A stretch of 64,000 nucleotides of DNA from Carya illinoinensis. Taxonomy: Eukaryota > Streptophyta > Magnoliopsida > Fagales > Juglandaceae. Within the stretch, counting starts at the first letter, position 1. The number at the start of each line of letters is the position of its first letter. A model generated the notes under the pieces. The model searched no databases. It had not been told where the DNA came from and was given only the letters and a program-made list of their open reading frames with translations. Made by a program: the position numbers and the translations under genes. This document shows, one piece after another, positions 10,961 to 22,897 of this stretch. The DNA lies in the NCBI RefSeq assembly GCF_018687715.1, contig NC_056755.1, forward strand, positions 10,303,501 through 10,367,500, in the 5' to 3' direction.

Positions 10961-12210
10961 AATAAGCTATTTTAAAAAATAAAATCTAAATTTAAGTTAT
11001 ATAAACCATTAATCAAGGTCTCAGAGCTTACAGATGCAGAGTTTATAGATACATAAGCGTCTGAATTCCCAAATTAAATTCAAATCCTAAAGGTACTAAT
11101 CTAGATATGGAAACCAAGTTTCTAGAAAATGAAGCTACATTAATTTTTTTTAAGATCCAAAATATAATCATTATTTAAAACCAGTCTAAAAGTTACTTAT
11201 AAAAAACAAACAAATAAGTTCCTATAGTCTTGAAGTCCGAATGCATCCTATTTTTTGAGTATATGCCTTGTTCACTTCCCATTGGTTTCCTTAGGCTGAG
11301 AAACCCCTACATGATATTGATAATATGAATTGAGGTACCTAAATCAATCCACCATCTATTATGAAGAGAGTCTACAAAGTTGGACTCATAGCTGATAGCA
11401 CCCAAGAGAATTGAGATTACCATTCTTCACGATCCATGATTTATACTTGATGCAATCATTCTTTATCTCCCCCTTTTTCTTGCAAAAGAAGCATGTATAT
11501 TATCTCTGTAGCATTTAAATGACGCTTTTCCATCATTCTTTCACTTTTTAATATCAACATCTTTGCCCTTTTTTCATTGTCCCTTTCTTTAAGTAAGAAA
11601 ATGAGCACTCTTAACATTTTCATGTTTCAATCTCTTTTCTTCTTGTAGACATGGTTAAAAGTTCATTAATAGACTACTTTTCCATGTATTGTAAGAAATC
11701 TTTAATGATCCATATTTTGTAGGAAGTGAGTTGAGTGTGAAATGGACAAAGAATGACTCTGAGATCACAATTTGTAAAGACTTGAGTTGGGCTGCAATAT
11801 CCCCCATTTGCATTATGTGATCACGCATTTGGATTTACATGCTTTATAACAAGAAATTTGTTTATTAGGGTGCTAACCAATGCCATATTAGAACTAACAA
11901 ATTGCTATTCAATAGCCTTCACGTAATCATTGAGTTTATCACACTATGGGATTGAAGTTCTAGTGCTCTTACTCACATGTGACTCAATGAGCATTAGACT
12001 TAATCGGTTAGACTGTTCCTACCTTTCATAGGTATTTTTATCTACCAATGAACATTCGATGGGTGTAGGTGGTTTATCCACATGGAGTGCCAAGTCTAGG
12101 TCCATGCACCCTAATGTTAAATAAACCTTTTCTTTTCAGTTTGAAAAATTATCCCCATTCAGAATTGAAATATTAGAAGATTCACTATTTAAAAAGGAAG
12201 TCATATTTGT
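10961..12210 (-). pseudogene. copia gag, zinc knuckle and protease (degenerate)
   Basis: The minus strand starts near 12201 with an ATG and MTSFLNSES, followed by ISILNGDNFSNW, matching gag N-termini of copia elements. Near 11465-11510 it reads CFFCKKKGEIKNDC, a CCHC zinc knuckle in which the His is Glu. Protease follows near 11330-11370 (WWIDLGTSIHI, where D-S-G-A is usual), then SFSRNLVSISRLV near 11090-11130. Frameshifts occur throughout. The knuckle would normally bind element RNA. Confidence 0.65.
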
Positions 12211-12406
12211 TGCAATAATATAACCAAAACCATATATCAATCCTTTGAATCAAACAATAACTATAGTTTGAACTGACCAATATCTGATTCAAAAACAAAT
12301 ATAAATCTCCTTGTGGGTAAAGATTGAAATATGGATAATATATGCTTATTTCTTTTCTCTATAATAAGACTAGTATATTTAAGAAGAATAGATCCTACAC
12401 CTCTAA
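12211..12406 (-). other. copia 5' leader, LTR not resolved
   Basis: AT-rich sequence upstream (minus strand) of the gag start. A tRNA-Met-type primer-binding site could not be identified. The hAT element begins at 12407. Confidence 0.3.
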
Positions 12407-13106
12407 TATGGGTGGTAAATCGTGTTAACGGGTTGTGTTTGTGTCGTGTCAAGTCATGTATATTATACGATATAGGTCAACCCGAACATGACCCGTTAAG
12501 CTTAACAGGTCAGATTTCCAAATCTTAACACTACCTATTAAAATAACAAGTTGACAAGATACGGCCCGTTATGAATTAATTAAAAATATCAACACGACAT
12601 AACTCATATTCAACCCATTTTGTAAATGGGTTGAATTGACCCAAATAATCTATTTGACCTGATTAACATAAATTCACATAAAAGTTAAAATCACAATATC
12701 TCCCAAAAATATAAAACTAACTACATAAATCCAAAATTACAATTCCAATAATAAAAACACCAAAATTACAATCCAGAGGTAGATTGTGAGGCAGTCATGA
12801 CTCGTGAGAACTGACTCAACTGAGAATTGAGAGAAAGTGAGGGTCTAAAAGAGAGTTAGGAAATACAAAATAGGGTTAGGTTATTTTTGTTTTTAGATTT
12901 AAAATGATATAATTATAATTTCGAGTAAAAAATTTAACAAGCCTAAACAGGTAACTAACGAGTTAAGCGGGTTGACCCATTAGTGAGTCGTGTCTTAACA
13001 GGTCAACTCGTTTTGACCCAAACCGATTAACATCAAACTCAAATCCACTAATTTCATGACATATTCGTGTTAGGTTAACGAGTTGTATCACATATTTCCA
13101 CCCCTA
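12407..13106. mobile_element. non-autonomous hAT element with 8-bp target duplication
   Basis: The left end TATGGGTGGTAAAT mirrors the right end ATTTCCACCCCTA (TIR about 10-13 bp). Flanking octamers are ACCTCTAA (12399-12406) and ACCTATAC (13107-13114), identical at six of eight positions, which suits an aged hAT target duplication. The inside carries GTGTTAACGGGTTG and CGTGTCGTGTCA, typical of a widespread plant non-autonomous hAT family. No transposase frame is present. Confidence 0.8.
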
Positions 13107-14474
13107 ACCTATACGTATAGGGAATTACATTTTCCTAATATCCTTTTCACTATGTTATTCCAATCAAATCACCTTTTTTTTTAATAATTACCTTCTTGTA
13201 GGGCTAAGTAATTACTATAAGGATTTAATTGCAATACGAAATGCCATTATGAAATCATACAATCAAATATATTAAAATATAATTGTGTCTTAAGATGCGA
13301 TGGCCATTCTCAATATACAATAATATTTATACTCAAATATGGCATTTTTAATTAATAAAATCACCATAACATACACATCCATGATGATATTACATCAACA
13401 AATAATCAAAGATCAAGATAATCCAAAATATATTCTCATGGACTAGTCTCTATGCACAACTCTAATTGTGAGTATTGGGACATGAACAGATTTTCTAAAT
13501 CAAACAAACGACATAGGATTATTTCTCTACCTTAATGGGTAGCGCAAAACTTAGAAGTTACTTTTAAAAATGAAAACAAGCTACAAGTTAAACCGATTTA
13601 GGCACAATTTTTTTTACAAAATTAATTAAGACGGTTTATTAAGAAAAGGAACTGTTTCATGCCAAGAAAAAACTCAATGGTTCAACCGGTCAGGCTTACT
13701 GCATGTGTCCCACGGGTGCTGGATTTGGGGTCTGGAATTTAGGTCATAATCCTAATCTAGGTCAAAAACAAAGAAAATTTGTTTTCTTCATATTTTTTAT
13801 GAGAAAAATGGTTTTCTAATAGACAATTGGTTCTTAAAAGACAAATTTAAAATTTATGTGTGAAACCCACCATGTAGAAGCCCAAACCCTCATAAAAGTG
13901 CCAAGCCCCTTAGGTGCAAAATAGCGCCATTTTAACCTTAGCACCAAACTCTAAATTTTCATTCTTCTCTTCTCTTCTCCTACTCTCTCTCACTTCCTCC
14001 CTGTCATCCCCTTCTCTCCCGTAACCCCTACACCACATCCCCTCTACACGCCTCTCTGTGCACCAACCACACACCTTCCATGCGTTGAAGCTCACTCAGC
14101 GCTTCACTGCCACCTTTGACCATTGCCGCCTCCCACAATCAGTGAAGGGGTTGCTCAGCCTACAAATAGGTCGAAGCCCACAACCCTCCTTATCACCTCT
14201 CCCCTCCTTCCCATGGCATCACACCCTCTCAGTCATCCCCTATCATCGTTCGCCCTCACTCTTCTATCGTAGACCTCTCTCGTTCTGTGTGTCTCTGTGT
14301 GTGTGTATGTGTGTGTGTGTGTCTCTCTCTCTCTCTGAAATTCCAGCCTTTTGTGGGTTCAAAAAACCCCACTCCATCCACCACCCTCGCCATGCTAGCC
14401 ATCCATAACAGGCTCCCCTCCCTCTCGATCTCATTGTCTTCATCAGTTTTACCTATTTCATATCTCTCTCTTTC
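13107..14474. other. non-coding region, pyrimidine-rich at its end
   Basis: 13107-13860 is AT-rich with nothing recognised except a perfect 14-bp palindrome at 13108-13121. From about 13880 the sequence becomes C/T-rich, like the leader of a plant transcript or the internal part of a LARD-like element. The same kind of sequence resumes at 24640 after the gypsy insertion, so this is one disrupted segment. Short open frames here do not resemble known proteins. Confidence 0.45.
14287..14337. repeat. (GT)n(CT)n compound microsatellite
   Basis: A run of TGTG repeats followed by CTCTCT in the pyrimidine-rich segment. Confidence 0.9.
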
Positions 14475-15121
14475 TGATGTAGGTGGATTCGAGTCAAATG
14501 ATGTTGAGCTATCAGATTGCACTTTGATGGTGCTTAACTATCTTGAGACGGCAGATCAGTGCAAGTACAACAAGAAATAGTGATCTTTCCTTGATTTGGA
14601 GCAATTTTTAGCACATGTCGGTATTTTGGCAATAACTTTGATTACGGGTACCGAAATCACGCATATGACCCTAATTCAAAAAACTCTTTTCTACTCCCAC
14701 ATCGTGCTCACTAACCTATAGTAGGCGTGCATCACTTTCGAGGCGTAAATTAGATGTTTTCCCCTTCAAATCTTTATTTTTAGATATTTTTGTCTTTTAT
14801 GGCAATATTTTATTTCTCGTTTAGGAAGTGATTTTGAACCCGATTTTGGCCAGATTTTTTACAGATAAATTCCTTATTTACATATTTATTTTTGGTGTAT
14901 TTATTTGGATTTTTCTATTTTTGGTAAAAATATGCTATTTTCGAATTACAAATATTACAGCTCGGCTTGTGGGTTAATTTCGACATTCTTGATTTTTGAT
15001 AATTTTCAATTGAATATCAGAGTCTTTTTCTCTGTATTTTTGGGTGAATCTCTTGTCTTCTTTATCTTGATCATCTGTTGGAACTAGCCGCCAAAATTAA
15101 CCTAAATTCCGTCAAACATCA
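14475..15121 (+). repeat. 5' LTR of the second gypsy element
   Basis: It aligns end to end with 20649-21024 plus 24376-24639. Shared landmarks are TATCTTGAGACG, ATAGTGAT, TTTCCTTGATTTG, GCATATGACCC, TTTATTTTTGGTGT, ATTTTCAATTGAA and TAACCTAAATTC. It ends CATCA at 15117-15121. Confidence 0.9.
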
Positions 15122-15140
15122 GTTGGCATCTTTCTTAGGG
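15122..15140 (+). promoter_or_regulatory. degenerate primer-binding site
   Basis: TTGGCATCTTTCT follows the LTR by one base and loosely resembles the tRNA-Met-complementary TGGTATCAGAGC. The decay makes the assignment weak. Confidence 0.35.
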
Positions 15141-15939
15141 TTATATCTTATTAGCTTCCATGGCTGGTGGTCCTGGTCGTCATGGGCAGGTTTCGAATAA
15201 GGAAGTCCCGCATCGTGATCGTAGTGTTTAGGATGTGATGATTGAGGATTTGTAGAGACAGGTTGCAGAGTTAACCCAACATCTAGTGGCTTAGGATATC
15301 AGTGGTTGTGAGTTGGAAGATCATGATTCCAATTCCAATTTTGAGAACTCATATCATAATCGTGCTCTTTTCTAGGAGCACCATAGTCAGGAGGAGCTTC
15401 ATAGGGACCTCAGTTTCAGAGTGGATCTGCCTGAATTTTCTGGTACGTTACAAGCTGAAGCTTTCATTGATTAGTTGCATGAGGTGGAGTGAATTTTTTA
15501 TTATAAGGAAGATATAGATTGTGTAAAAGTGAAACTGGTGGCCATCAAACTAAAGGGTATAGTATTAGCTTGGTGGGAGTAGTTGAGACTATCGACTGGA
15601 AGAAGATGAACAAAAAAGATAAAGGGTCACTTCCTTCCTTTCAGCTACACTCAAACCTTATTTCAACAACTTCACACATTGAGGCAAGGCACGAGATCAG
15701 TTGATGATTGCACGAAAGACTTCTATTAATTGATAGCCCATAATGATATGTTTCAAATAGAGAAGTAGATGCTGATATTTGGGTGGCTCACGGTAGCCCC
15801 TACAGGATGTCCTCAGTCTTCACAACAAAACAGAAGGCCAATAATCAGAAGCGATCAAAACAGTCAAGTTGTTCTCGTCCTACCCCTCAACCATCGTATG
15901 GCTAGAGCTCAAGCATTCTTTAAAAATGACTCATTCGAA
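15141..15939 (+). pseudogene. gag of the second gypsy element
   Basis: Translation gives, among stops, GRHGQVSNKEVPHRD, RQVAELTQHLVA, LSFRVDLPEFSGTLQAEAFID (a hallmark of gag retrotransposon domains), KLVAIKLKGIVLAWWE, and then TLFQQLHTLRQGTRSVDDCTKDFY near 15650-15730. TAG codons replace several expected Gln or Trp codons. It ends in a basic Gln/Arg-rich stretch near 15830-15900. No zinc knuckle is seen before the sequence leaves recognisable gag. Confidence 0.75.
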
Positions 15940-18850
15940 ACATATTGACTGTTCTTTGTCAACCTAGGGATTATCACTCTTTTTTTACTCACTTTAGAGT
16001 GGACAAATGAGTTCTACTAGGATAATTCCCCATCCTAATCTTTGGGGTTGTAACCAAAATCATTTTTATACTATGCTTGAAAAATGTAATTCATGACATA
16101 TGCATATGTAGCAAGTTTTCATGTGAAAATAACATTTATATGCAATATAATAAAAATGATGAAAATGTCATGTCATGTAGGCAAGTGGTCATATACTCAA
16201 TGTATCATATAACATGATATTTTATGCTCAGAATGACAGTTATAATATGAATGTGGCACTTATCGATAAATAATAAATAACTTAAATATAAGTTAGAGGC
16301 CAACTTACAAACTGCCTGAGTTTGAAAAATTGTAGTGACTGAAATCAAATTCGAACTAGGTTAGGATTTGTACTACTACAAAAGATGTTCATAATCAAAA
16401 GGTTTTTAAAATGGTTATTTACAAAAATACTCCTAAACTCTTAGAAATTGCTACTAAGGCATTAATTTTTTACTACTTGCAAACAAGTCTCAAATTTAAC
16501 CAAACTTCATGGACCTCATATTTTTCATATTCTAAAATCATCAATACCCTTATAATTATAAAATTCAAAGTGGAACTAGCTCAGACACACTCAACCTGTG
16601 CCATGCACTCTAGTTGAGGCCTAAGTGTAATTTCAATTATTGATCCCTATGAATGCATGCATAAACCATTTTCTTTAATAAAAAAATCATTATAGTCCTT
16701 ACTAACATGATAAAAGCTAAATCTTAGGTGAACAAGTTCATCCCAACACTTAATCATGGCTAAAAACCAAAATCTCTATTAAACTAGCCCTTAACAATTT
16801 AAACACTTAATCCATCCTTAATGAACTCAGTTTTGAATTAAGCATGTTAATCTTTTCTAAACTCATCCAAAAATTATTTCAACACTTAAAAGCAACACAC
16901 ATCATGCCAACTAAGATCTAGGGCTAGAAGTCTTACAATTTTGGTGGCCCTCTAAAGCTCCCAACACAAGAACTTCTCAAAATCTTCCCAAGAACACTTA
17001 AGAGCACACTTAAGAGCACTCGGTTTCTCTCTATGACTCACTAAGGGAGGGGAAGCTCGCAAGATCTCAAGAGGAAGCTGGGAGATACGGAGTTGAGGAA
17101 TGAGGGAGTGGAGGGGCTTTTTATAGGCTTCAAGAGGGGAGATGGGGGGGGGTCATGGCTTGGAAGAGAGCCTTGTGATTGGTGGAGTGGGCAGTGGTGG
17201 TGATGAGTGCTTGGTTCCAGCCTTGCATCATCTTGTGCAGATGTGAATAGTGCCCTAAAATCACCATGATCTCATCAAGTTTGGTGCTAAAATGACCCTA
17301 AGGATGCAAGGTTTCCATGGTGCAGAAAGAAGAAAAAAAAATAAAAACCAAGGCATGATGCCATGCCATGATGCTTTTGGGAGAGGGATCTTCAAGGCTG
17401 GGCAAATTTCAACACTATTTGGTCTCATCTTCTTAGTTTATTTTTCAGGTCTAAAGTCTTAATTTTAATGGCATTTCAGGTGAAGGAGTGATGCTTGGTT
17501 GGCTGCAAACTAATCATTCATGCGCAGGAAAAATGCGGAGTAAGGTGGCGGTGGTTCAGCCTTGACATGTTCCATTCTCAGCCTTTTTCAAATCAGTTTG
17601 GGTTCTCTTTAGGGTATAAGATGACAAACCAGCTCATAAGTGCTTTGAGGGTTCACTAGGGATTGGTTTAAAGTGAGGTGTCGTATGGTGGTAGCTCAGT
17701 CATGAGCAGAAGTGAAATCAAAACACAAGTCAATTGGTTTTCATCCAACTAGTGTTTAGGTGCATTCGGTTGGTTTTTTTTTTTTTTTCGGTTTGGTTCT
17801 TGGAAAAAAATTTTCCAAAGCTTGGTCTGGTTCTAAAGGGAAGAAATGAGGTGTGATTGGAACTAAAAGTAAGATGGAATTGGAGTGGGCTATGGGGCTG
17901 TTTTTATGCATTGCACATGGAAGTGCATGCGTGAGCTGATTGGTGGATTTTAGGCAATGACATGTCTTTGTTTGTAATGGCATGTATTGGATCAAAACTA
18001 ATATTCTAATTTAGTCTAAGAATGATGAAAAAAATTATAAAAATAACAAAATTCAGATAAAAAAGGCTAAAAGATTAAGAAGGAAAATTAAACTCAAAAC
18101 ATGGTTTAAAGAGCACTAATCATTCTTAAGTTGATCAATGCTCCTAGCTCAAGTTCAAAACATAATTTTGGTCCAAAGAATTCCTTAGGGATGCGGGGTA
18201 CTATATGAGCTTGACGAAACCAATGGTATGGCGTATGTAGGTTTCAAATAGAAATGTGAAAAAAAAAAATGCAAGACAAGGCTTTGAGCCTTATTGGGCT
18301 TAAAAGGCCATGAGTGAAAGTTGCATGGCTCATAGGCTTTAGGTGTGAGTTGATGAGAGGCATTGATTCCAGATTCTAAAAGATCATAAGAGACCTCAAG
18401 ATCTACAAAAATGGGGCTTGAAAGGCTTGGCATATCATAAATGGGCCATGGGTCAAAGCTAACACCAAGTTAGGCCTAAAAGGCCTTATGCCTTTCTCAC
18501 ACTTGGGCCAAACCTTTCTAAAGCTAACCCACCAAGACTTAAATTCTTATAAAGCTTGCTTTAAGGCTTCTAAGTCTTGGCACATAACATTCTAAAGGTT
18601 TTAAGGGCCTTAAGTGAAGCACTAATGGGCTAGCTTACTAAATTGTTCAACTTAACCCTCAAGCTTAACCATTAATGACACTAAGTGCCATAGTCTAATG
18701 GGTGAAACAAGTCTAACCATCTCCCAAAAATAATAAAATTATAATAATAATTCTCATGCATATATATATATATATAAAGCCCAAAATTATAAGTTTATTA
18801 TAAGGGCGATTAAGGGTTAATCCTAATGGGTAATTAGGTAAGGTGTTACA
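15940..18850 (-). mobile_element. LARD-like non-coding insert in the second gypsy element
   Basis: About 2.9 kb without credible coding capacity replaces protease and most of RT. The right edge is GGTGTTACA at 18842-18850, so on the minus strand it starts TGTAACACC, a usual plant LTR start, followed by a TATATATA-rich segment (18763-18776). A block at 16290-16312 (AAGTTAGAGGCCAACTTAC) also occurs at 28430-28452 in another LARD-like element. A pyrimidine- and purine-rich leader-like part lies at 17000-17170. The left edge near 15940-16050 and a second LTR were not resolved. Confidence 0.4.
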
Positions 18851-19480
18851 TCGAGGAAGGAGTGTTTGTTTGTCAATCAGAAGAAGTATTCTTTCTTTAC
18901 TACTATTATCACTTTCCTAGGTTGTGTTGTGTCTATTGATGGTGTTCTTGCATATCAACTATTCAAGTAGAAGATGACAGAAGCAACAACTCTGGCTCTT
19001 CCAATTTTGAAAAGGTGTTTGAGGCTAATTGTGTGCACTTGGGGTTGGCATTAGTGGTGTTTTGAGCCAAAAGGGGTGCCTGGTAGCTTTTTCTAGTGAG
19101 AAGCTCTGTGTGTCAAAAAACAATTATTCCACTTCTAATATGGAGTTCTACGCCATCGTTCAGTACCTACAGCATTGGTGGCACTAGCTGATACAAAAGG
19201 AGTTCATCCTCATCACCAACCATTAAGCTTTGAAGTACATCAATGGTCAGCACAAGTTGAGTAGGCGGCATGCCAAGTGAGTAGCATACTTACTGGAGTT
19301 CACATTTTCCTTGAGGCACCAATCAAGAAGCCTGAACCCCATGGCAGATTCCTTGAGCCACCGTACATTGCTCCTCACCACCAGGAAAACCAAGGTTGTA
19401 GGATTGGACACTTTCAGTGATTTATATGTAGCAGGTCCTTCATTCGAGAAGACATTTCGGGAAGTAATTGATGGTCAATG
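18851..19480 (+). pseudogene. RT end and RNase H of the second gypsy element
   Basis: Fragments in shifting frames read CVVSIDGV, TEATTLALPNFEKVFEANC, LYAIVQYLQHWWH, LKYINGQHKLSRRHAK, VAYLLEFTFSLRHQ and MADSLSHR, matching the RNase H segment of gypsy polyproteins in order. Tyr/Asp positions are partly lost and stops are frequent. Sequence upstream of the last RT motif is missing. Confidence 0.7.
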
Positions 19481-20648
19481 AACTAATTTTGTTTTACTTA
19501 ATGGCTATGTATTTCGTGGATTACAATTGTGCATCCCAGATTGTTCACTAAGGCAGCAGATTATTAGTGAACTTCATAGCAATGGTCATTTTGGGTGAGA
19601 CATGACTTTGGCCTTGATCTCATTTGATTACTATTGGCCCAAGTTGACTAGTAATGTGGCTCGTTACATGAAGCAATACTTTATGAGCCAACGGTCCAAT
19701 GGGGTTTTCACTAATGCGGGCCAGTACACTCCCTTGCCTGAGCCCCTTGGTTTGATGCCACAATAGACTTTGTGTTGGGCTTACCCTGAACCCAATGGGC
19801 CATGGACTCTATCTTGGTTGTGGTTGATAGATTTTCCAAGATGGCCCATTTTGTAGCTTGCAGGAAAATAATGGATGCTACATGGATCGCTCATTTATAT
19901 TTCAAGGAGATAGTTCGTTTACACGGCGTTCCATGGTCAATCACTTCAGATCGTGACACCAAGTTCATGAGCTATTTCTGGAGGAGTTTATGGGAGAAAC
20001 TGGGGGACAAAGTTGGATTTTAGTAGCGTGACTACCACCCCCAAATAGATGGCCAGATCAAGGTAGTGAATCGGAGTTTGGGTAACCTTTTGAGAAGTTT
20101 GGCAAGGATTAAGCCAAAGCAGTGGGATCTGGCTCTATCCCAAGCAGAATTCACCTAAAATAGGTCCAAGAACAAAACCGCATGGCTGAGCCCATTTGAG
20201 ATTGTCTATAGCCAGAATCCATCGGGTGTGCTTGACTTAGCTCCTATTCCATAAGTTGGTCACTTGAATCACAAGGCAGACTAGATGGAAAAACATCTTC
20301 AAGGAATTCAGAATTTATGAACAAGTGAAGCTTGCCATCCACGAGAGTAATGCCAAGTACAAAGTTCAGTTTGATAGTCATTGTCATTAGGTACTTTTTG
20401 ATGTTGGTGATTTTGAAATGATAGTATTAACTTGTGATCGTTTCCTGTTGGAGAGTATAATAAGTTGAAGGATAGGAAGATTGGACCTTATGAGGTTTTT
20501 CAGAAGATCAATGATAATGCATACAGGTTGTGCCTTCCCAACCAATTGAAGACCTCTGATGTATTCAACGTGGAACACTTGAGTCCTTGTTTTGCGGATC
20601 CAAATGATGCTACTGTGGACTCGAGGGTGACTTCTTTCCAACTGTGAC
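19481..20648 (+). pseudogene. integrase of the second gypsy element
   Basis: A zinc-finger remnant (ISELHSNGHFG, YYWPKLTSNVARYMKQ) precedes the core. The core reads [22 protein letters not shown] (catalytic Asp) and [29 protein letters not shown] (second Asp) in an open stretch at 19802-20023. A stop follows, then degraded QIDGQ-like and TAWLSPFEIVY sequences. The C-terminal module at 20465-20647 (KIGPYEVFQKINDNAYRLCLP, FNVEHLSP) is open and ends just before the 3' LTR. No chromodomain follows. Confidence 0.82.
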
Positions 20649-21301
20649 TTATGAAGGTGGATCCGAGTAAGATAATGTTGAGTTGTCAAATTATACGTTG
20701 ATGACACTGAAATATCTTGAGACGTTAGATCAGCATAAGTACATTAGGAAATAGTGATATTTCCTTGATTTGTGGCAGTTTTGAGCACGTGTATTTTGGT
20801 CATAACTTAGATTACGGGTATCAGAATCATGCATATGACCCCAATTCGGAAAGCTCTTTTCGGCACACTGGTCACCTAGCCATAATTGGGTGTGCATAAT
20901 TTTTTAGGCCAGAATCAATTGTTTTCCCCTTTGAATCTCCTTTTTACTTTTTTTTTTTTTTTTGCATTTTATGGTAATATTTAATTTCTCATTTAGAAAG
21001 TGATTTTGAACCGAATTTTGGCCATTTTTTTTAAGAGGACGGTACCCCAATTTTATTAAAAATCACTTGTGGCGAAGGAAAATCGTGGTTACAAACTGAC
21101 ACCAGGGAGAAACAGAAAAAGACCAAAACCCAGGCGTAAAAAAACCTTAATAACCAAATCATTCAAATACAATGCCAAGAGAAAATACAAAAACCTAACT
21201 CAAAACCAACCGAGGACAGGACAACCTGCAAGAAAAAGCAAGCAAGCAAATATAGAGCATAAAAACAAAACAAATAGAAAAAAACTTACCAACCACAAAC
21301 C

Positions 21302-21850
21302 TTACGAAACCCTTAAATAAGGAAGGCCCAATTTATCCATGCGAATGAGACCTCTTAAAAGACTGGGCAATGTCTGATCTCTAGACCAAACTGAGTTCAA
21401 ACCACCACTCTTTGCTAAAAAATTAGCAACTGCATTACATTCACAAAAAATATGATTCATAGTATAATCCAGACAAGTAAGGTAAGCATGTAATTCTTCC
21501 CAAAAATTTTCTAGATACCAATTGGGGCAATCATCCTTGGTGATCCAATTAACCAACAGTTGAGAGTCAATCTCAATTTGAACACGAGAAAACCCAAGAG
21601 TATGACACCTGCAAACTCGTTCCAATAAACTCTTAAATTCACCAAAATTATTAGTACCAGGACCCAGAGATACAGAGTAAGCCACTAGCAGCCTACCATA
21701 TCCATCCCTAATAACACCCCCAACACCAAAGTTGCCAAGATTTCCAAGACTACTGCCATCTATGTTAAGTTTTACCCAACCCTGGCGAGAACGAGTCCAT
21801 CTAACCACACGAACTCTCTTAGGCTTAGGATTCAAAACCGAAATATCCAA
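21302..21850 (-). pseudogene. LINE RNase H domain (RVT_3 type)
   Basis: An open frame of 182 codons. The RNase H core shows LNIDGSSLGNLGNFGVGGVIRD (first Asp), NNFGEFKSLL (Glu), VQIEIDSQLLVNWI (second Asp) and CNAVANFLAKSGG, where the usual final Asp of a VAD motif is Asn. It is longer and better preserved than the other pieces. It would sit at the C-terminus of ORF2 in plant L1 elements. The frame differs from that of the zinc-finger segment upstream, so a shift lies between 21850 and 22096. Confidence 0.82.
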
Positions 21851-22095
21851 TCATTCAAGATATCAATATCTCAGGTAGAAACAGAAGAAACTTTCATAAC
21901 CTGATCCACAACATGATGGAGCCATAATTTAATTGCGTGCCAAACTGACTCAACCGTATTGGCCTTATCTTCATACCGGGCTTTACAACGCCTTTCCCAA
22001 AGCTGCCAGGATATAATAGAAGGAAGAAGACCAAAAATAATTCACACTTGAGAAGACTTACTCGCACGACGAAACCAAAAATTTGTTTGTTCCAT

Positions 22096-22464
22096 CTAAG
22101 TGTAAAAAGAAGCCATATGAACCCCTAAATGACTAGCTGCTAAATGCCATACGTGTCTAGCAAACTCCCCCGTGCAAAGCACATGATTCAAATCCTCAGT
22201 ATGACCCTCTTGGCAGTAATTACATTTTGAAACCATCGAAATACCCACCACCTTAATCTTATCATCAACACTTAAACAATTATTAACTGTCTTCCACATC
22301 ATAATGGAAATCTTCTTAGGAAGGTTAGGGTGCCAGATCCACTGAGCCCAAGTTAAAGGAGGCGCCCTAATCCTAATACAATCCCTAGCATTCTTAGTAG
22401 TAAAGTGGCCATCCTTATCCTTCAACCAAACGAGCACATCTTGACCCTCCTTACGTCTGGCCAA
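22096..22464 (-). pseudogene. LINE zf-RVT zinc-binding region
   Basis: An open frame of 122 codons with FTTKNARDCIRIR, WAQWIWHPNLPKKISIMMWK, CNYCQEGHTEDLNHVLCTGEFARHVWH. The C-x2-C...H...C pattern and WIWHPNLPKK are hallmarks of the zinc-binding region that follows the RT in plant non-LTR elements. It is frameshifted relative to the RT and RNase H pieces. Confidence 0.82.
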
Positions 22465-22897
22465 AAAATCATATAGCTCAGAAGCTTTCTAATGGCCCAC
22501 TAAACTATTCAAAAGAGAGATATCCCACCCGTTCTCAATACGACACTCTTTAATCTTGACCGAAAGATGATCAAGCATAGGAAATTGACTACTGAGAGGA
22601 CTGACCTCATCCCAATTATTATACCAAAAAGAAATGTTACCCTATTTCACAATCCATTTGGAGCTATTTAACAATGTCGGGATATTACGAACAATAGACC
22701 TCCAAAACCGGGTCCCCTTAGTAGACTCCAAAATGGACAAATGATGCCCCTTTAACATATTTACCTCTGAAAAAATCCACCCAAAGAGACTGACCTTTTA
22801 TAAGCCTCCAAGCAAGTTTCATGTGTAAAGCTCTTTGAACATCTCTAAAATCCCTGATTCCCAAGCCACCTTCATCAATGGGAGTGCAAATATGCTT
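22465..22897 (-). pseudogene. LINE ORF2 linker between RT and zf-RVT
   Basis: Minus-strand fragments such as LPTLLNSSKWIVK and GLGIRDFRDVQRALHMKLAWRL-like pieces match the connecting region of ORF2. Stops and shifts interrupt it. Confidence 0.55.

Larger units (their letters stand above)
7127..12406 (-). mobile_element. decayed Ty1/copia retrotransposon, minus strand
   Basis: Read on the minus strand from right to left there are gag (from about 12200), zinc knuckle (about 11490), protease (about 11350), integrase (about 10000-10950), reverse transcriptase (about 9120-9700 and 8200-8325) and RNase H (about 7430-8130). That order with integrase before RT defines copia. Frameshifts and stops are frequent. 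The RT is split by a foldback repeat (8323-8503), repeat-derived DNA and a MITE (8757-9144), and the catalytic YVDD section is gone. Clear LTRs and a primer-binding site were not found, so the outer limits are approximate. Confidence 0.8.

Noticed and set aside
13880..14474. possible start of a host gene with a CT-rich 5' UTR
   Set aside because: No conserved coding sequence follows on either side of the gypsy insertion; LARD-like leader sequence explains it equally well.
14256..14580. overlapping frames on both strands with Thr-His or Cys-Val repeats
   Set aside because: They are products of the (GT)n(CT)n microsatellite; the 3' part also enters the gypsy LTR.
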